A stretch of 64,000 nt of DNA from Ignavibacteriota bacterium. GTDB taxonomy: Bacteria; Bacteroidota; Ignavibacteria; Tepidaquicellales; Tepidaquicellaceae. Made by a program: the position numbers and the translations under genes. The notes under the pieces are model-generated. The model saw nothing but the letters and a program-made list of their open reading frames with translations. It had not been told where the DNA came from and did no database searches. Below are positions 9,112 to 17,964 of this stretch, one piece after another (the first letter of the stretch is position 1; every line of letters begins with the position of its first letter). Where the stretch lies: NCBI GenBank assembly GCA_026390735.1, contig JAPLFJ010000004.1, forward strand, positions 26,144-90,143, given 5' to 3'.

Positions 9112-10602
9112 TTAAATGCCGATTTTCAATAAACTGTCTATTTTTTCTTTCTGCCCCCTGAGCAGGTTTAATCTCTGGATTATATTCTCCTTGTCGTTAT
9201 TTCCGCCGAAAAACTGACCTGAAGAATAGTCGTAAATTACAGGTAATAACATCAGATTTCCTGCATCGTCTTTTATATCTGCTTTACCTTTTTTAATTCC
9301 GTTGATTACTACATCCTCCCCTATTTCATATTTACTGTTTTCATTCATAATCGCGTATAATTTCCTGTCGTCGGAAGATTTAATAATAACATAATCTGAC
9401 GATTTCTTCATAACCTTTCCTGAAATCTGAACCATATTTTTTGTATCAAGTTCCGGCTCTATTTTCTTTAGTTCTTCGGTCTTGCCTGATATTTCCCTTT
9501 CTATATCTTTTACCCTTATTACCAGTCCTAACTTCTTATTTAACAGATTCTTTGAGTCAAACAACGACTGTCTCTCTTTTTCGAACTCAGTGGAAGGAAA
9601 GTTATCCAGCAAAGCAAGTGACTTTTCGACCCTGTCTTTTGCCTCGTTAAATTTTCCCGATTCATTTAACTCTTTAGCCTCACTTCTGATAATCAAGGAC
9701 TCTTTCCCTGCGCTTTGCAGTATTTTCCCGTAAATATCTTTATAAGTTAACGGATTCTCCCTGGAGTCAATTTTCCTTAAGTAGATTAAAGATGTCCGCC
9801 AGTCCTGATCGCAAATCAATAATGCCATCTGAGAAGAGAGTTTTCTGATTTTATCAACTGCGGATTCTTTTAATTTGCCATCCGGATATTTAATTAAAAA
9901 TTTCTCATACTTTGAAATCTGACTTTCGAGTGATTTAACGTCTGACATATTATCGTATGCCTCTATTTCGGCAAACTCGGTATTCTCTTTCAGATAAATA
10001 AACCTGTAAGCAAGAAAGCCTGCAGAAAGAACGATTAACAAAACTATGAAAGTATAAACAGAATTCAATATATACCTGTTTCTTTTAATAGCGGGAAGAA
10101 GTTCACTCAGATATTTTATCTTTGAATTAATATATTCACTCTCTTCATCGTCGCAGTATTTAAGGTAATCTTTGTAGAACATCGAGGCAGCCCTGAATTC
10201 TTTTTTCTTAAAACTCTCCTCGGCACTTTCGTATATCTTCATTTTCACATTCATCATCGATATCGCCCTGTTGTAAAAGACCTTTGCCTCTATGTTATTT
10301 TTCTCTACGTTTAATATTCTGTTGCATTCATTAATTGCCTCGTTAAATTTCCTTACGTTAAACAGATATTCGATGTGGATAAGTAATTCCCTTACTGGAA
10401 CGGAAGACTGAAACAAAGGATTGAGAAGTATATTCTTTTGTGAACAACTTATAACAGCACAGCCATTACCCCTTTCCCAGCATCTGACATGATAAACAAT
10501 TCCGCAACTTTTACAGAAATACCTTTCGCTTTCATCATCGACACTCTGCAGACAATGCTGGCAGATTAACAGATGTTCGTCTTTATTTTCTTTACTGCTC
10601 AA
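9112..10602 (-). CDS. Membrane protein with N-terminal prokaryotic RING-type zinc finger
   Basis: The 496-residue protein has no assigned function. Residues 14-53 form a binuclear treble-clef finger of the Prok-RING_1 type: Cys14-x2-Cys17, Cys30-x2-Cys33, His38-x2-Cys41 and Cys48-x4-Cys53, with the typical YHVRCW core. A helical TPR-like part follows (about 60-165), with one transmembrane helix near 175-200 (VYTFIVLLIVLSAGFLAY), so the finger should be cytoplasmic. The outer part is helical, and residues near 400-455 look like a small beta-barrel. It starts 31 bases after the LysE-type gene and may share its transcript. Bacterial RING fingers have been proposed to act in protein-protein or ubiquitin-like contacts; a ligase role is not shown here. 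Confidence 0.75.
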   Translation of the reverse strand: MSSKENKDEHLLICQHCLQSVDDESERYFCKSCGIVYHVRCWERGNGCAVISCSQKNILLNPLFQSSVPVRELLIHIEYLFNVRKFNEAINECNRILNVEKNNIEAKVFYNRAISMMNVKMKIYESAEESFKKKEFRAASMFYKDYLKYCDDEESEYINSKIKYLSELLPAIKRNRYILNSVYTFIVLLIVLSAGFLAYRFIYLKENTEFAEIEAYDNMSDVKSLESQISKYEKFLIKYPDGKLKESAVDKIRKLSSQMALLICDQDWRTSLIYLRKIDSRENPLTYKDIYGKILQSAGKESLIIRSEAKELNESGKFNEAKDRVEKSLALLDNFPSTEFEKERQSLFDSKNLLNKKLGLVIRVKDIEREISGKTEELKKIEPELDTKNMVQISGKVMKKSSDYVIIKSSDDRKLYAIMNENSKYEIGEDVVINGIKKGKADIKDDAGNLMLLPVIYDYSSGQFFGGNNDKENIIQRLNLLRGQKEKIDSLLKIGI

Positions 10603-10633
10603 TATGTTTAAGGAATATTAAAATTGAAAAATA

Positions 10634-11416
10634 TCAGACACTATGGAAGAACAGAAAATCAACTGCCTTGTACAACAGGAACACACTTAACAGGATAAGC
10701 ATAATTCCGACTCCTACGTTTATTTTACTCAATGCTTTTGGACTTACCCTGTGTGTATTATTTGAAATAACTTTCACAAGAGTCCAGAACCAGAAAGTCG
10801 TTCCCGCAAAAACACCTATAGAATAAGAAAGCCCTGTTATAAACCTTGAATCTATTATTCCATAACTTTTCATGTAACCTGTAAGAGCAAACCACGATGC
10901 AGGGATTGTAACAGAAGAAATACATAGGAATGCTCCTTTCAGAAAACTACCTAATAAACTATTCTCATCTTTCTTCAGTAAATCAGTATGAAGCATTCTT
11001 GTGATATCTTCTGTTCTCTGTTCAAGTTTATTCTCAACTTCGCCAAGTTTATCATGCATTCCATCAACCGAACTATTTTCGGTTCTGTTTTCAGGAACTT
11101 TAGTCATCATCAGTTTAAAACCTGACACGCCAACCACAACACATCCCACGAGCGTAAGAATAATCTTAAACAGCATTTCATTGTCGGAAAAGAAAGTATC
11201 AACTGAGTCAGGAATAAATCCTTTTATCAATGCATAGCCGCCGTAGGATATAATAATATAAATCATATCCATGAAACCTGCACCTGCGCCGACAGCAACA
11301 CCATTCCTTATTTCGTGTCTCAGACCCTGCGAAATAACAAGGATGTTAGTCGGACCCATAGGAGGCATTGACAATAAATATCCCGTGATTAATCCTACAA
11401 CTAAACCAGTTATCAA
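10634..11416 (-). CDS. LysE/RhtB-type amino-acid exporter family protein
   Basis: The 260-residue inner-membrane protein has about six hydrophobic segments in the LysE arrangement. The start GLITGYLLSMPPMGPTNILV (about residues 8-27) matches the family's first helix, with the Pro-Gly turn usually written PGP. A longer than usual hydrophilic loop (about residues 100-150, with the run ENKLEQRTEDITRML) separates the first three from the last three helices. Family members export amino acids or related metabolites by proton exchange; the substrate cannot be told. It is upstream of, and probably cotranscribed with, the RING-finger membrane protein. Confidence 0.75.
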   Translation of the reverse strand: MITGLVVGLITGYLLSMPPMGPTNILVISQGLRHEIRNGVAVGAGAGFMDMIYIIISYGGYALIKGFIPDSVDTFFSDNEMLFKIILTLVGCVVVGVSGFKLMMTKVPENRTENSSVDGMHDKLGEVENKLEQRTEDITRMLHTDLLKKDENSLLGSFLKGAFLCISSVTIPASWFALTGYMKSYGIIDSRFITGLSYSIGVFAGTTFWFWTLVKVISNNTHRVSPKALSKINVGVGIMLILLSVFLLYKAVDFLFFHSV

Positions 11417-11657
11417 TTAATAAATATCTAAATTTTATTAAATTAAAGAATTACTAAAACATTTTCAATCTTAAAGTAATTATATTTGAGGTTAGAAATT
11501 TCAGTAAATAATCGTGACCCTGAAATTGAATAATAAATAAAAAACTGAAATTAATATGAAGAAAGCCAAAGAAAGGACTATAATAGTTTAAAAAGTAATG
11601 TTACTGCTATAAAAACAGTATTTTACGCAGTTTCCAGTAACTAATGTTAAAACGTAG

Positions 11658-11744
11658 CAGAGAGAGAGGGATTCGAACCCCCGGTAACCGTAAGGCTACA
11701 ACGGTTTTCAAGACCGCCGCTTTCAACCACTCAGCCATCTCTCT
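11658..11744 (-). tRNA. tRNA-Ser (TGA)
   Basis: An 87-base class II tRNA with long variable arm. The acceptor stem AGAGAGA/TCTCTCT, T-loop TTCGAAT and anticodon loop CTTGAAA (anticodon TGA) are clear. The discriminator is G, as is usual for serine tRNAs. The 3' CCA is not encoded. It stands alone between the LysE-type gene and truB; the flanking 241 and 200 bases hold no other gene I can support. Confidence 0.95.
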
Positions 11745-11944
11745 GTGTTTTTCTATAAACGTGTAATATATTACTTTCAGATGTTTTTTTCAATGTATAA
11801 TCGCATCATATCATTAATTATTTTGGAAGACAGGGTATGCAGGATTCAGGATATTTGTCTGAGTATTCAGGAATAAAAGCCCGGATACAGTAAAAGGATA
11901 AATTATGTCATTATAAATATTATCCTAATAAGATATTTTTGTTA

Positions 11945-12667
11945 ATGGAAGAAACTGTAAACAAATACGACAATAAAGTTATACTTGTGGATAAGCCACT
12001 GAACTGGACTTCGGCGAAAGTGACCAATAAGATAAAGAAAACTTTCAAACTCAAAAAAGTCGGACACTCAGGAACGCTTGACCCGAGAGCCACAGGTTTA
12101 TTAATAATATGCACAGGCAAAAAAACCAAGACAATTACTGAGATGATCGGTTATGACAAGGATTACGAAGGTACTTTCAGGATTGGTGCAACGACTCCCA
12201 CTTATGATACTGAATCAGAAGAAATTGAAATTAAAGATGTATCCCATATAACAGAAGAAATGATTAATAATGCGAGGGATAAATTCTCAGGAGAGATATC
12301 ACAGATTCCTCCTATGCATTCAGCGATAAAACTAAACGGAAAACCTATTTATAAACTTGCAAGAAAAGGAAGAACCATTGTCCTTGATCCAAGGAAAGTT
12401 TTCATCAGAAAATTTGAGGTTGAAAGAATCAGCGATACAGAGATAAAATTTTTTGTTTCTGTTTCCAAAGGAACATACATACGTTCACTTGCGTTTGATT
12501 TCGGAAATGAACTTGGTGTGGGCGGATACCTGAAGACACTCAGAAGATTAAGGGTTGGCGGTTTTAATGTAAGTGAAGTGGATGAAAATTCGGAAGAACT
12601 GGATTTAATGCGGTTTAAAGTTTTAGAGGATATTGCGGATATTAATTCTTTTCCTCTAAACCCATAG
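11945..12667 (+). CDS. truB: tRNA pseudouridine-55 synthase
   Basis: TruB converts U55 in the T-loop of tRNAs to pseudouridine. The 240-residue protein begins at ATG; a TTG two codons upstream is possible but unneeded. Family motifs are LVDKPLNWTSAKV, the catalytic region GHSGTLDPRATGLL with Asp near residue 44 as the nucleophile, and the late SKGTYIRSLAFDFG. It lacks a long C-terminal PUA extension, as in many short forms. Its 3' end overlaps that of rbfA by 26 bases in convergent orientation; truB and rbfA are often neighbours in one operon, so here the association is kept but the strand is flipped. Confidence 0.95.
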   Translation: MEETVNKYDNKVILVDKPLNWTSAKVTNKIKKTFKLKKVGHSGTLDPRATGLLIICTGKKTKTITEMIGYDKDYEGTFRIGATTPTYDTESEEIEIKDVSHITEEMINNARDKFSGEISQIPPMHSAIKLNGKPIYKLARKGRTIVLDPRKVFIRKFEVERISDTEIKFFVSVSKGTYIRSLAFDFGNELGVGGYLKTLRRLRVGGFNVSEVDENSEELDLMRFKVLEDIADINSFPLNP

Positions 12668-13010
12668 AGTCATTCTTTTTAACTTCATTCAGAAGTTTGT
12701 TTATCTTATCTGCATATTCCATTGTATCGTCGTAGTAGAAAATTATCTCAGGAACATACTTCAGTGATAATTGTTTTCCGAGCAAAAACCTTATATGCTT
12801 TTTACGCTCATTTATCATTTCAACCAGGGTTTCCACAGGTTCCTTATTCCCAAGAAATGACACATAGATTTTAGCAAGTTTAAGGTCGGGTGACATAATA
12901 ACTTTTGAGACAGTAATTAACCCGGCATTCAGGTCCATAATATCTCTGGACATTGCCGAGTTCAATCTGTGTTTTATTTCTTCTGCAACTTTATCTGTTC
13001 TTATAGACAT
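12642..13010 (-). CDS. rbfA: Ribosome-binding factor A
   Basis: RbfA is a small KH-domain factor that binds the immature 30S subunit near helix 1 of 16S rRNA during late assembly and cold adaptation. The 122-residue protein has the expected start SIRTDKVAEEIKHRLNSAMSRDI and the central segment KLAKIYVSFLG; the YVPEIIFYYDD portion near residue 95 matches the family's last strand. It lies 4 bases after infB, as the last gene of the rimP-nusA-infB-rbfA operon. Confidence 0.94.
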   Translation of the reverse strand: MSIRTDKVAEEIKHRLNSAMSRDIMDLNAGLITVSKVIMSPDLKLAKIYVSFLGNKEPVETLVEMINERKKHIRFLLGKQLSLKYVPEIIFYYDDTMEYADKINKLLNEVKKNDSMGLEEKN

Positions 13011-13014
13011 TTAT

Positions 13015-16000
13015 TTAAACCGACTCTAACTTTCTCTTAGTTTCTATTAATTTATAACCTTCTATTACGTCACCAACTTTGACATCACTGTAGTTTTCAA
13101 GTCCGATACCGCATTCATATCCTGATTCAACTTCCTTAACGTCGTCTTTAAGTCTCTTTAATGACGAGATGGTACCATTGTATATTTCCAGCCCGTCTCT
13201 GACGAGTCTGACCTTGTGGTTTCTGATAATCTTTCCGTCCTGTACATAACAACCTGCAATATTACCTATCTTAGGTACTTTAAATACCAGTCTGACTTCA
13301 ATAGTTGCAGTAATCTCTTCATTTACGTCAGGTGCTAACAATCCTTCGAGTACCAGTTTAACTTCATCGAGTGCATTATATATAATACTGTGAATTCTTA
13401 TTTCAACACTGCTCTTCTCAGCAAGTTTTCTTGCATTAAGGTTAGGTCTGACATTGAATCCAATAATAACAGCACTTGATGCTTCAGCAAGCAATACGTC
13501 TGATTCAGTAATCTGTCCGACTGCTTTATGAATAACCTTAACAGTTGCAGTACCAGGTTTAGATAATTTATGCAATGAATCTGCAAGAGCTTCACCAGAA
13601 CCGTCAACGTCAGTCTTAAGAATAATATTAAGTTCAACTGATTTACCTTCTTTAATCTGATTCGTAATATCTTCAAGTGTTGTATGCTTAATCTGCCTCA
13701 TATCCTGTTCACGTTTCAACTGCTGTCTCTTTAATGCGATCTGTCTTGCTTCAATATCTGACTTCAGTACAACCACTGCATCACCTGCCTGAGGCAATCC
13801 TTCAAATCCGATTATCTGCACTGGAGTAGAAGGACCTGCTTCTTCAAGTCTCTTATCTCTTTCATCAAACATAGCTCTTACTCTGCCTGCAAACACACCA
13901 GCTACAAAGTTATCACCGACTTTAAGCGTTCCTTTTGTAACGAGTATAGTAGCAACAGAACCTCTTCCCTTATCAAGTCTTGATTCGAGAACAACACCTC
14001 TTGCATCACGGTTCGGATTTGCCTTTAAAGCAAGCATTTCAGATTCGAGAAGTATCTTTTCAAGAAGCGTTTCGATGTTCTGTCCTTTTTTGGCAGAAAT
14101 CTCTACCGACTGATATTTACCGCCCCATTCTTCAACCAGTATATTCCTGTCAGCAAGCTGGGATTTAATTCTCTCCACATTTGCTTCAGGTTTATCAACT
14201 TTATTTATCGCAATAACGATTGGGACACCTGCTGCGAGAGCATGGTTAATAGCTTCAATAGTCTGTGGCATTACACTGTCATCTGCTGCAACCACCAGAA
14301 CAACAATATCTGCTGCCTGTCCGCCACGGGCACGCATTGCAGTAAATGCTTCGTGACCCGGTGTATCGAGGAATGTTATATGCTTTCCGTTATCGAGTTT
14401 AACTTTATACGCACCGATGTGCTGAGTGATACCGCCCGCTTCACCTGCCACTACGTTTGCTTTTCTAACGTAGTCAAGCAATGATGTTTTACCATGGTCA
14501 ACGTGACCCATAACCGTAACAACCGGTGGTCTTTCGACGAGTGTACTTTCTTCGTCAACAGTATCCTTTAATAAATCTTCTTCGTATTCCGACTGGAATT
14601 CAATCTTATAACCGAACTCTTCTGCGAGTAACTGCAGTAAATCTTTCTCAAGTCTCTGGTTAATAGAAACCATCATTCCGAGGTCGAGACATTTCTTGAT
14701 AATGTCGGTTACAGGAACTTCCATAATCGTTGCAAGCTCAACAGTCGAAACAAATTCCGTAACTGTTAATATATTCTTACGCTGTTCCTGAATAGCAATA
14801 TTTATCTTTTCCTGTTCGAGTCTTTCCTTTTTCTTCTTCTTTCTTGCTATACTTCTTGCTGATGCTCCGCTGTCATCTTCAATCTTAGCCATTGTTTCTC
14901 TGATTGCATCATCAATCTCTTTCTGTGATATATCTTTGCCCTTTATACCCTTGCCGAATTTCTTTTTCTTCTTTTCGTAATCCGACTCTGTTTTGTGTTT
15001 CTTATCCTTATCCTTATTAATTACTTTCTTTAAATCTTTTGCTGGAGGAAGAACCGGTACAACTGGTTTATTTGACTTAAAGAAACTTTCTTTCTTGTCT
15101 TTAAACCTTAAGTTCGATTTTGAAGGGTCCTTAATAGTAACCTTCTCAAACTTGCCTTTTGAATTAGGGTCATTCGGTTTAAACCTGCCGCGATCTTTAT
15201 AATCAGGTTTCCCTGTTGGCTTGGTTGCATCTTTATTTTGTCCTGGTTTAACAAAGTTTGGTTTATCTTTATTAAACGGCTTCTTATGCCATGGCTGGTC
15301 AGTCTTAGGTTTAAACGGTTTCTGTGGATCCGTTGATTTTGTAAACTCTTTTGGTTTTGAAAAATCTTTCGGCTTGCTGAAATCTCTTGGTTTTGAAAAA
15401 TCTTTCGGCTTGCTGAAATCTTTTGGTTTCGAGAAATCTTTTTTAAACTCCGTGCCTTTAGCTTTCAGTGTTTTATCTGCACTTGTATCGGCAGTTTTTG
15501 CTGTTTCGGAATTATCAGCTGATTTAGTGCCAACTTCAGCAGGAGTTACTACCTGTGCTGTATTTTCTGCCGTTTTTTCAGTCTTGCCTGTATCACCTGT
15601 TCTGTCAGCTTCGCGTTTTTCTCTCTTTGCAGTCTGCTCTTCGAGTCTTTTCTTTTCAAAATGTTTCTGGCCTGACTCTTTCTTTTCCTTTAACTTCTTC
15701 TGTGTCTCGTATAATTTCTCGAGTTCGGTTTTTCTGTTCTTTGCAAGTTCAGCGTCCTCTTTTACTTTTTTCTCGTGTGCAAGAAAAGCCTGAAGTTCCT
15801 GTTTCTTTCTTTCTTCTTCTTCGCCTTTTTTCTGTTCGTCTAAATTCTTTTTAAGCCTGTCATCTTCTTCCTTCTTCTTCTTCGTCTGTTCTTCCTTTTT
15901 CATCACTTCATTTGCTTCGGATATCTCTACCTTGTTAACCTTTGCAAAATCTACAATCTTCTTTAACTGTTTCTCGTGTTCCGCAACATCATGTTTAAAC

Positions 16001-16158
16001 TTATTCAAAACTTTACCGACTATGTCCGCCTCCAGAGTTGTATTGATAGTCACTTTCTCAATACCAAGGTCTTTCAGATATCCAATAATATCTTCTTTAG
16101 ACCTGTTTATCTCTTTAGCTAACTTAACCAATTTCATTTTTTGTGGTGTTTCAGACAT
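13015..16158 (-). CDS. infB: Translation initiation factor IF-2
   Basis: IF-2 is the GTPase that places fMet-tRNA on the 30S subunit and promotes subunit joining. It has 1047 residues; the start is the ATG rather than a TTG two codons upstream. An N-terminal winged-helix-like segment (KLVKLAKEINRSKEDIIGYL) is followed by a long charged region of about 400 residues with a tandem DFSKPK hexapeptide repeat. The GTPase domain near residue 550 has GHVDHGKT, DTPGHEAF and NKVD, followed by the beta-barrel and C-terminal tRNA-binding domains. It follows nusA by 48 bases in the same operon. Confidence 0.98.
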   Translation of the reverse strand: MSETPQKMKLVKLAKEINRSKEDIIGYLKDLGIEKVTINTTLEADIVGKVLNKFKHDVAEHEKQLKKIVDFAKVNKVEISEANEVMKKEEQTKKKKEEDDRLKKNLDEQKKGEEEERKKQELQAFLAHEKKVKEDAELAKNRKTELEKLYETQKKLKEKKESGQKHFEKKRLEEQTAKREKREADRTGDTGKTEKTAENTAQVVTPAEVGTKSADNSETAKTADTSADKTLKAKGTEFKKDFSKPKDFSKPKDFSKPRDFSKPKDFSKPKEFTKSTDPQKPFKPKTDQPWHKKPFNKDKPNFVKPGQNKDATKPTGKPDYKDRGRFKPNDPNSKGKFEKVTIKDPSKSNLRFKDKKESFFKSNKPVVPVLPPAKDLKKVINKDKDKKHKTESDYEKKKKKFGKGIKGKDISQKEIDDAIRETMAKIEDDSGASARSIARKKKKKERLEQEKINIAIQEQRKNILTVTEFVSTVELATIMEVPVTDIIKKCLDLGMMVSINQRLEKDLLQLLAEEFGYKIEFQSEYEEDLLKDTVDEESTLVERPPVVTVMGHVDHGKTSLLDYVRKANVVAGEAGGITQHIGAYKVKLDNGKHITFLDTPGHEAFTAMRARGGQAADIVVLVVAADDSVMPQTIEAINHALAAGVPIVIAINKVDKPEANVERIKSQLADRNILVEEWGGKYQSVEISAKKGQNIETLLEKILLESEMLALKANPNRDARGVVLESRLDKGRGSVATILVTKGTLKVGDNFVAGVFAGRVRAMFDERDKRLEEAGPSTPVQIIGFEGLPQAGDAVVVLKSDIEARQIALKRQQLKREQDMRQIKHTTLEDITNQIKEGKSVELNIILKTDVDGSGEALADSLHKLSKPGTATVKVIHKAVGQITESDVLLAEASSAVIIGFNVRPNLNARKLAEKSSVEIRIHSIIYNALDEVKLVLEGLLAPDVNEEITATIEVRLVFKVPKIGNIAGCYVQDGKIIRNHKVRLVRDGLEIYNGTISSLKRLKDDVKEVESGYECGIGLENYSDVKVGDVIEGYKLIETKRKLESV
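15347..15441 (-). repeat. Tandem 18-base coding repeat in infB (DFSKPK hexapeptide)
   Basis: About five consecutive 18-base units encode DFSKPK with minor changes (one copy DFSKPR, the last EFTK-like). They lie in the Lys-rich linker of IF-2, upstream of the GTPase domain. In-frame 18-base units can expand or contract without frameshift, so the copy number may vary between strains. Confidence 0.8.
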
Positions 16159-16206
16159 ACTCAATAATCTTTTTCTTTAAGTTTATGTATACTAATCTAC
16201 ATTAGT

Positions 16207-17445
16207 TTATTGTTTATCGTTTTCTGAAGACGCTTCTGCTTCAGGATTTGAATCCTGAGTTTCGTCAGTGGTCTCTTCAGTAACATTTTCGGAACTTTCG
16301 TTTTCTTCGTTTGTGTTCTCATCGTTTTCTTCGATCATATTCTCATCGTTTTCTTCGTTCATATTCTCATTATTCTCATTGTTTTCATCTTCATCCTCAT
16401 CTTCATCCTCGTCGTTCTGTTCTCTTATCACATCAATCTGAAAACCTGTTAACTTAGATGCCAGTTTTATATTCTGTCCGTTCTTACCTATTATTAAACT
16501 AACCTGGTCTTCGTCTGCATTTATCTTAGCAACTTTATTTACATTATCAATATATATATCCTGTAACTTCGCAGGTGACAGTGCTCTTGAAATGTAAAGA
16601 GCATTATCTTTAGTATAATTTATAACGTCAATATTTTCGTTGCACAATTCTCTTACTATCGAGTGAATTCTCATACCCTTCATACCAACACATGCACCTA
16701 CTGCATCAATCTTATCATCGTTCGACATAACCGCAATCTTTGCTCTTTCACCCGGGTCTCTTGATATACCTTTGATTTCGAGAATTCCATCATAGATTTC
16801 AGGAATCTCAAGTTCGAATAACTTATACAAAAACTTATCATCTGCTCTCGAAACTACAATAAGAGGCGGACCTGAAGGTTTTTTATCAAGACGTTTTATG
16901 ATAACGCGTATGTTATCGCCCTTCTTGTATCTTTCTTTTGCAATCTGCTCTTCCTTTGGAAAGAATAATTCGTTACCATTATGCATTAAAAGAATTGATG
17001 CTGGTTTAATCTGATAGACTTCACCAACAAGAATTTCGCCAAGCTGATCTTTATAGAAATTATACGTAACTTCCTTATCGATTTCTCTTAATTTCTGGTT
17101 CAAACTTTGTTTAAGGTTAAGAACTGACCTTCTGCCGAATTCTTCGATAGGAATTTCCTCAACAAAATCATCACCGACTTCAAAGTCCTCACCGGATTTA
17201 TCTTTTGCTGTTTCGATATCTATTTCGGTCGCAGGGTCAACTACATCTTCAACTACTGTTTTATAAAGGAATATCTCTATATTACCTTTTTCCATATTAA
17301 CAATAATATCGAAATTCGCGGTCGGACCGTGCTTCTTTTCCATCATTTTTCTGAAGGAATCCTTGATGACACTCTCGAGTATATCTCTGTCTATACTCTT
17401 CATTTTCGCCATTTGAACGAATGCTTCTACTATATCTGACTTCAT
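16207..17445 (-). CDS. nusA: Transcription termination/antitermination factor NusA
   Basis: NusA binds the RNA polymerase exit channel and modulates pausing, termination and antitermination. The 412-residue protein has the N-terminal polymerase-binding domain (1 to about 125), an S1 domain (LGEILVGEVYQIKPASILLM, about 132-195) and two KH domains (VGACVGMKGMRIHSIVREL, then VSLIIGKNGQNIKLASKL). Where some species have acidic repeats, it ends in about 65 residues almost only of Asp, Glu, Asn, Thr and Ser with imperfect repeats of the type ENDENMIEEN. It follows rimP by 17 bases. Confidence 0.97.
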   Translation of the reverse strand: MKSDIVEAFVQMAKMKSIDRDILESVIKDSFRKMMEKKHGPTANFDIIVNMEKGNIEIFLYKTVVEDVVDPATEIDIETAKDKSGEDFEVGDDFVEEIPIEEFGRRSVLNLKQSLNQKLREIDKEVTYNFYKDQLGEILVGEVYQIKPASILLMHNGNELFFPKEEQIAKERYKKGDNIRVIIKRLDKKPSGPPLIVVSRADDKFLYKLFELEIPEIYDGILEIKGISRDPGERAKIAVMSNDDKIDAVGACVGMKGMRIHSIVRELCNENIDVINYTKDNALYISRALSPAKLQDIYIDNVNKVAKINADEDQVSLIIGKNGQNIKLASKLTGFQIDVIREQNDEDEDEDEDENNENNENMNEENDENMIEENDENTNEENESSENVTEETTDETQDSNPEAEASSENDKQ

Positions 17446-17462
17446 AAAAAATAATTAATTAA

Positions 17463-17960
17463 TTAAAAAGGTAACTTAACTTTTAAATCCACAAATTTAT
17501 CAAATGTGTTAACGTATTCAGATACCTCTTTCTTCTTTTCTATTATTGAAAACTTTAATTCATTCCTCTCTGTATCAATATCTGTTAACTTTCCTGTTTT
17601 CGGTGTATCCTCAACAGTAAATTCAAATATTCTGTTTATGTGTTTCTTCAACTGCCATACATACTTAAACGCCCTCTCTACGCCGGGAGATGACACTACC
17701 ACTTTAAGCAGTTCATCCTTAAAAGACTGTTCATCTATCCTTGCATTAAGTTCGCGGCTGATTTCAGCCAGCACATCAAAATCAAGCATATCCTCGGCAT
17801 CAACATACACTTCGGCGATTTTATTCTTTCTCTCACCGCGAATAAGAATATCTATTAAATGGATGTTTTTTCCGTTTAATATCTCATTAACCAATATGTT
17901 TAATTCTTTTTCCAATGTCTGTTCTGTTGCATTAAAAAAAAAGTGGGTTTCCCAACCCAC
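17463..17960 (-). CDS. rimP: Ribosome maturation factor RimP
   Basis: RimP helps assemble the 30S subunit. The body matches the family (VYVDAEDMLDFDVLAEISREL, then VVSSPGVERAFKY and an SH3-like C-terminal domain). The start is doubtful. The GTG used here gives MGWETHFFF, coded by a terminator-like hairpin and its T9 run, which look regulatory rather than coding. Homology to the family begins near TLEKELN, so a TTG at 17915 is an alternative; an ATG at 17964 is out of frame by one base. It heads the rimP-nusA-infB-rbfA operon. Confidence 0.88.
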   Translation of the reverse strand: MGWETHFFFNATEQTLEKELNILVNEILNGKNIHLIDILIRGERKNKIAEVYVDAEDMLDFDVLAEISRELNARIDEQSFKDELLKVVVSSPGVERAFKYVWQLKKHINRIFEFTVEDTPKTGKLTDIDTERNELKFSIIEKKKEVSEYVNTFDKFVDLKVKLPF

Positions 17961-17961
17961 T
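17934..17961 (-). terminator. Terminator-like hairpin at the start of rimP (candidate attenuator)
   Basis: On the minus strand AGTGGGTT, loop GGGA and AACCCACT form a perfect 8-bp stem followed by a run of nine T. This is a textbook intrinsic terminator shape, yet no minus-strand gene lies upstream for about 3.5 kb, so it would act on the leader of the rimP-nusA operon. NusA is known to control its own operon by termination in E. coli; attenuation here is inferred. Confidence 0.6.
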
Positions 17962-17964
17962 CAT

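Noticed and set aside
13398..15854. Long open runs opposite and within infB
   Set aside because: They are mirror or shifted readings of the strongly coding, repetitive infB sequence and have no start context or family signal.
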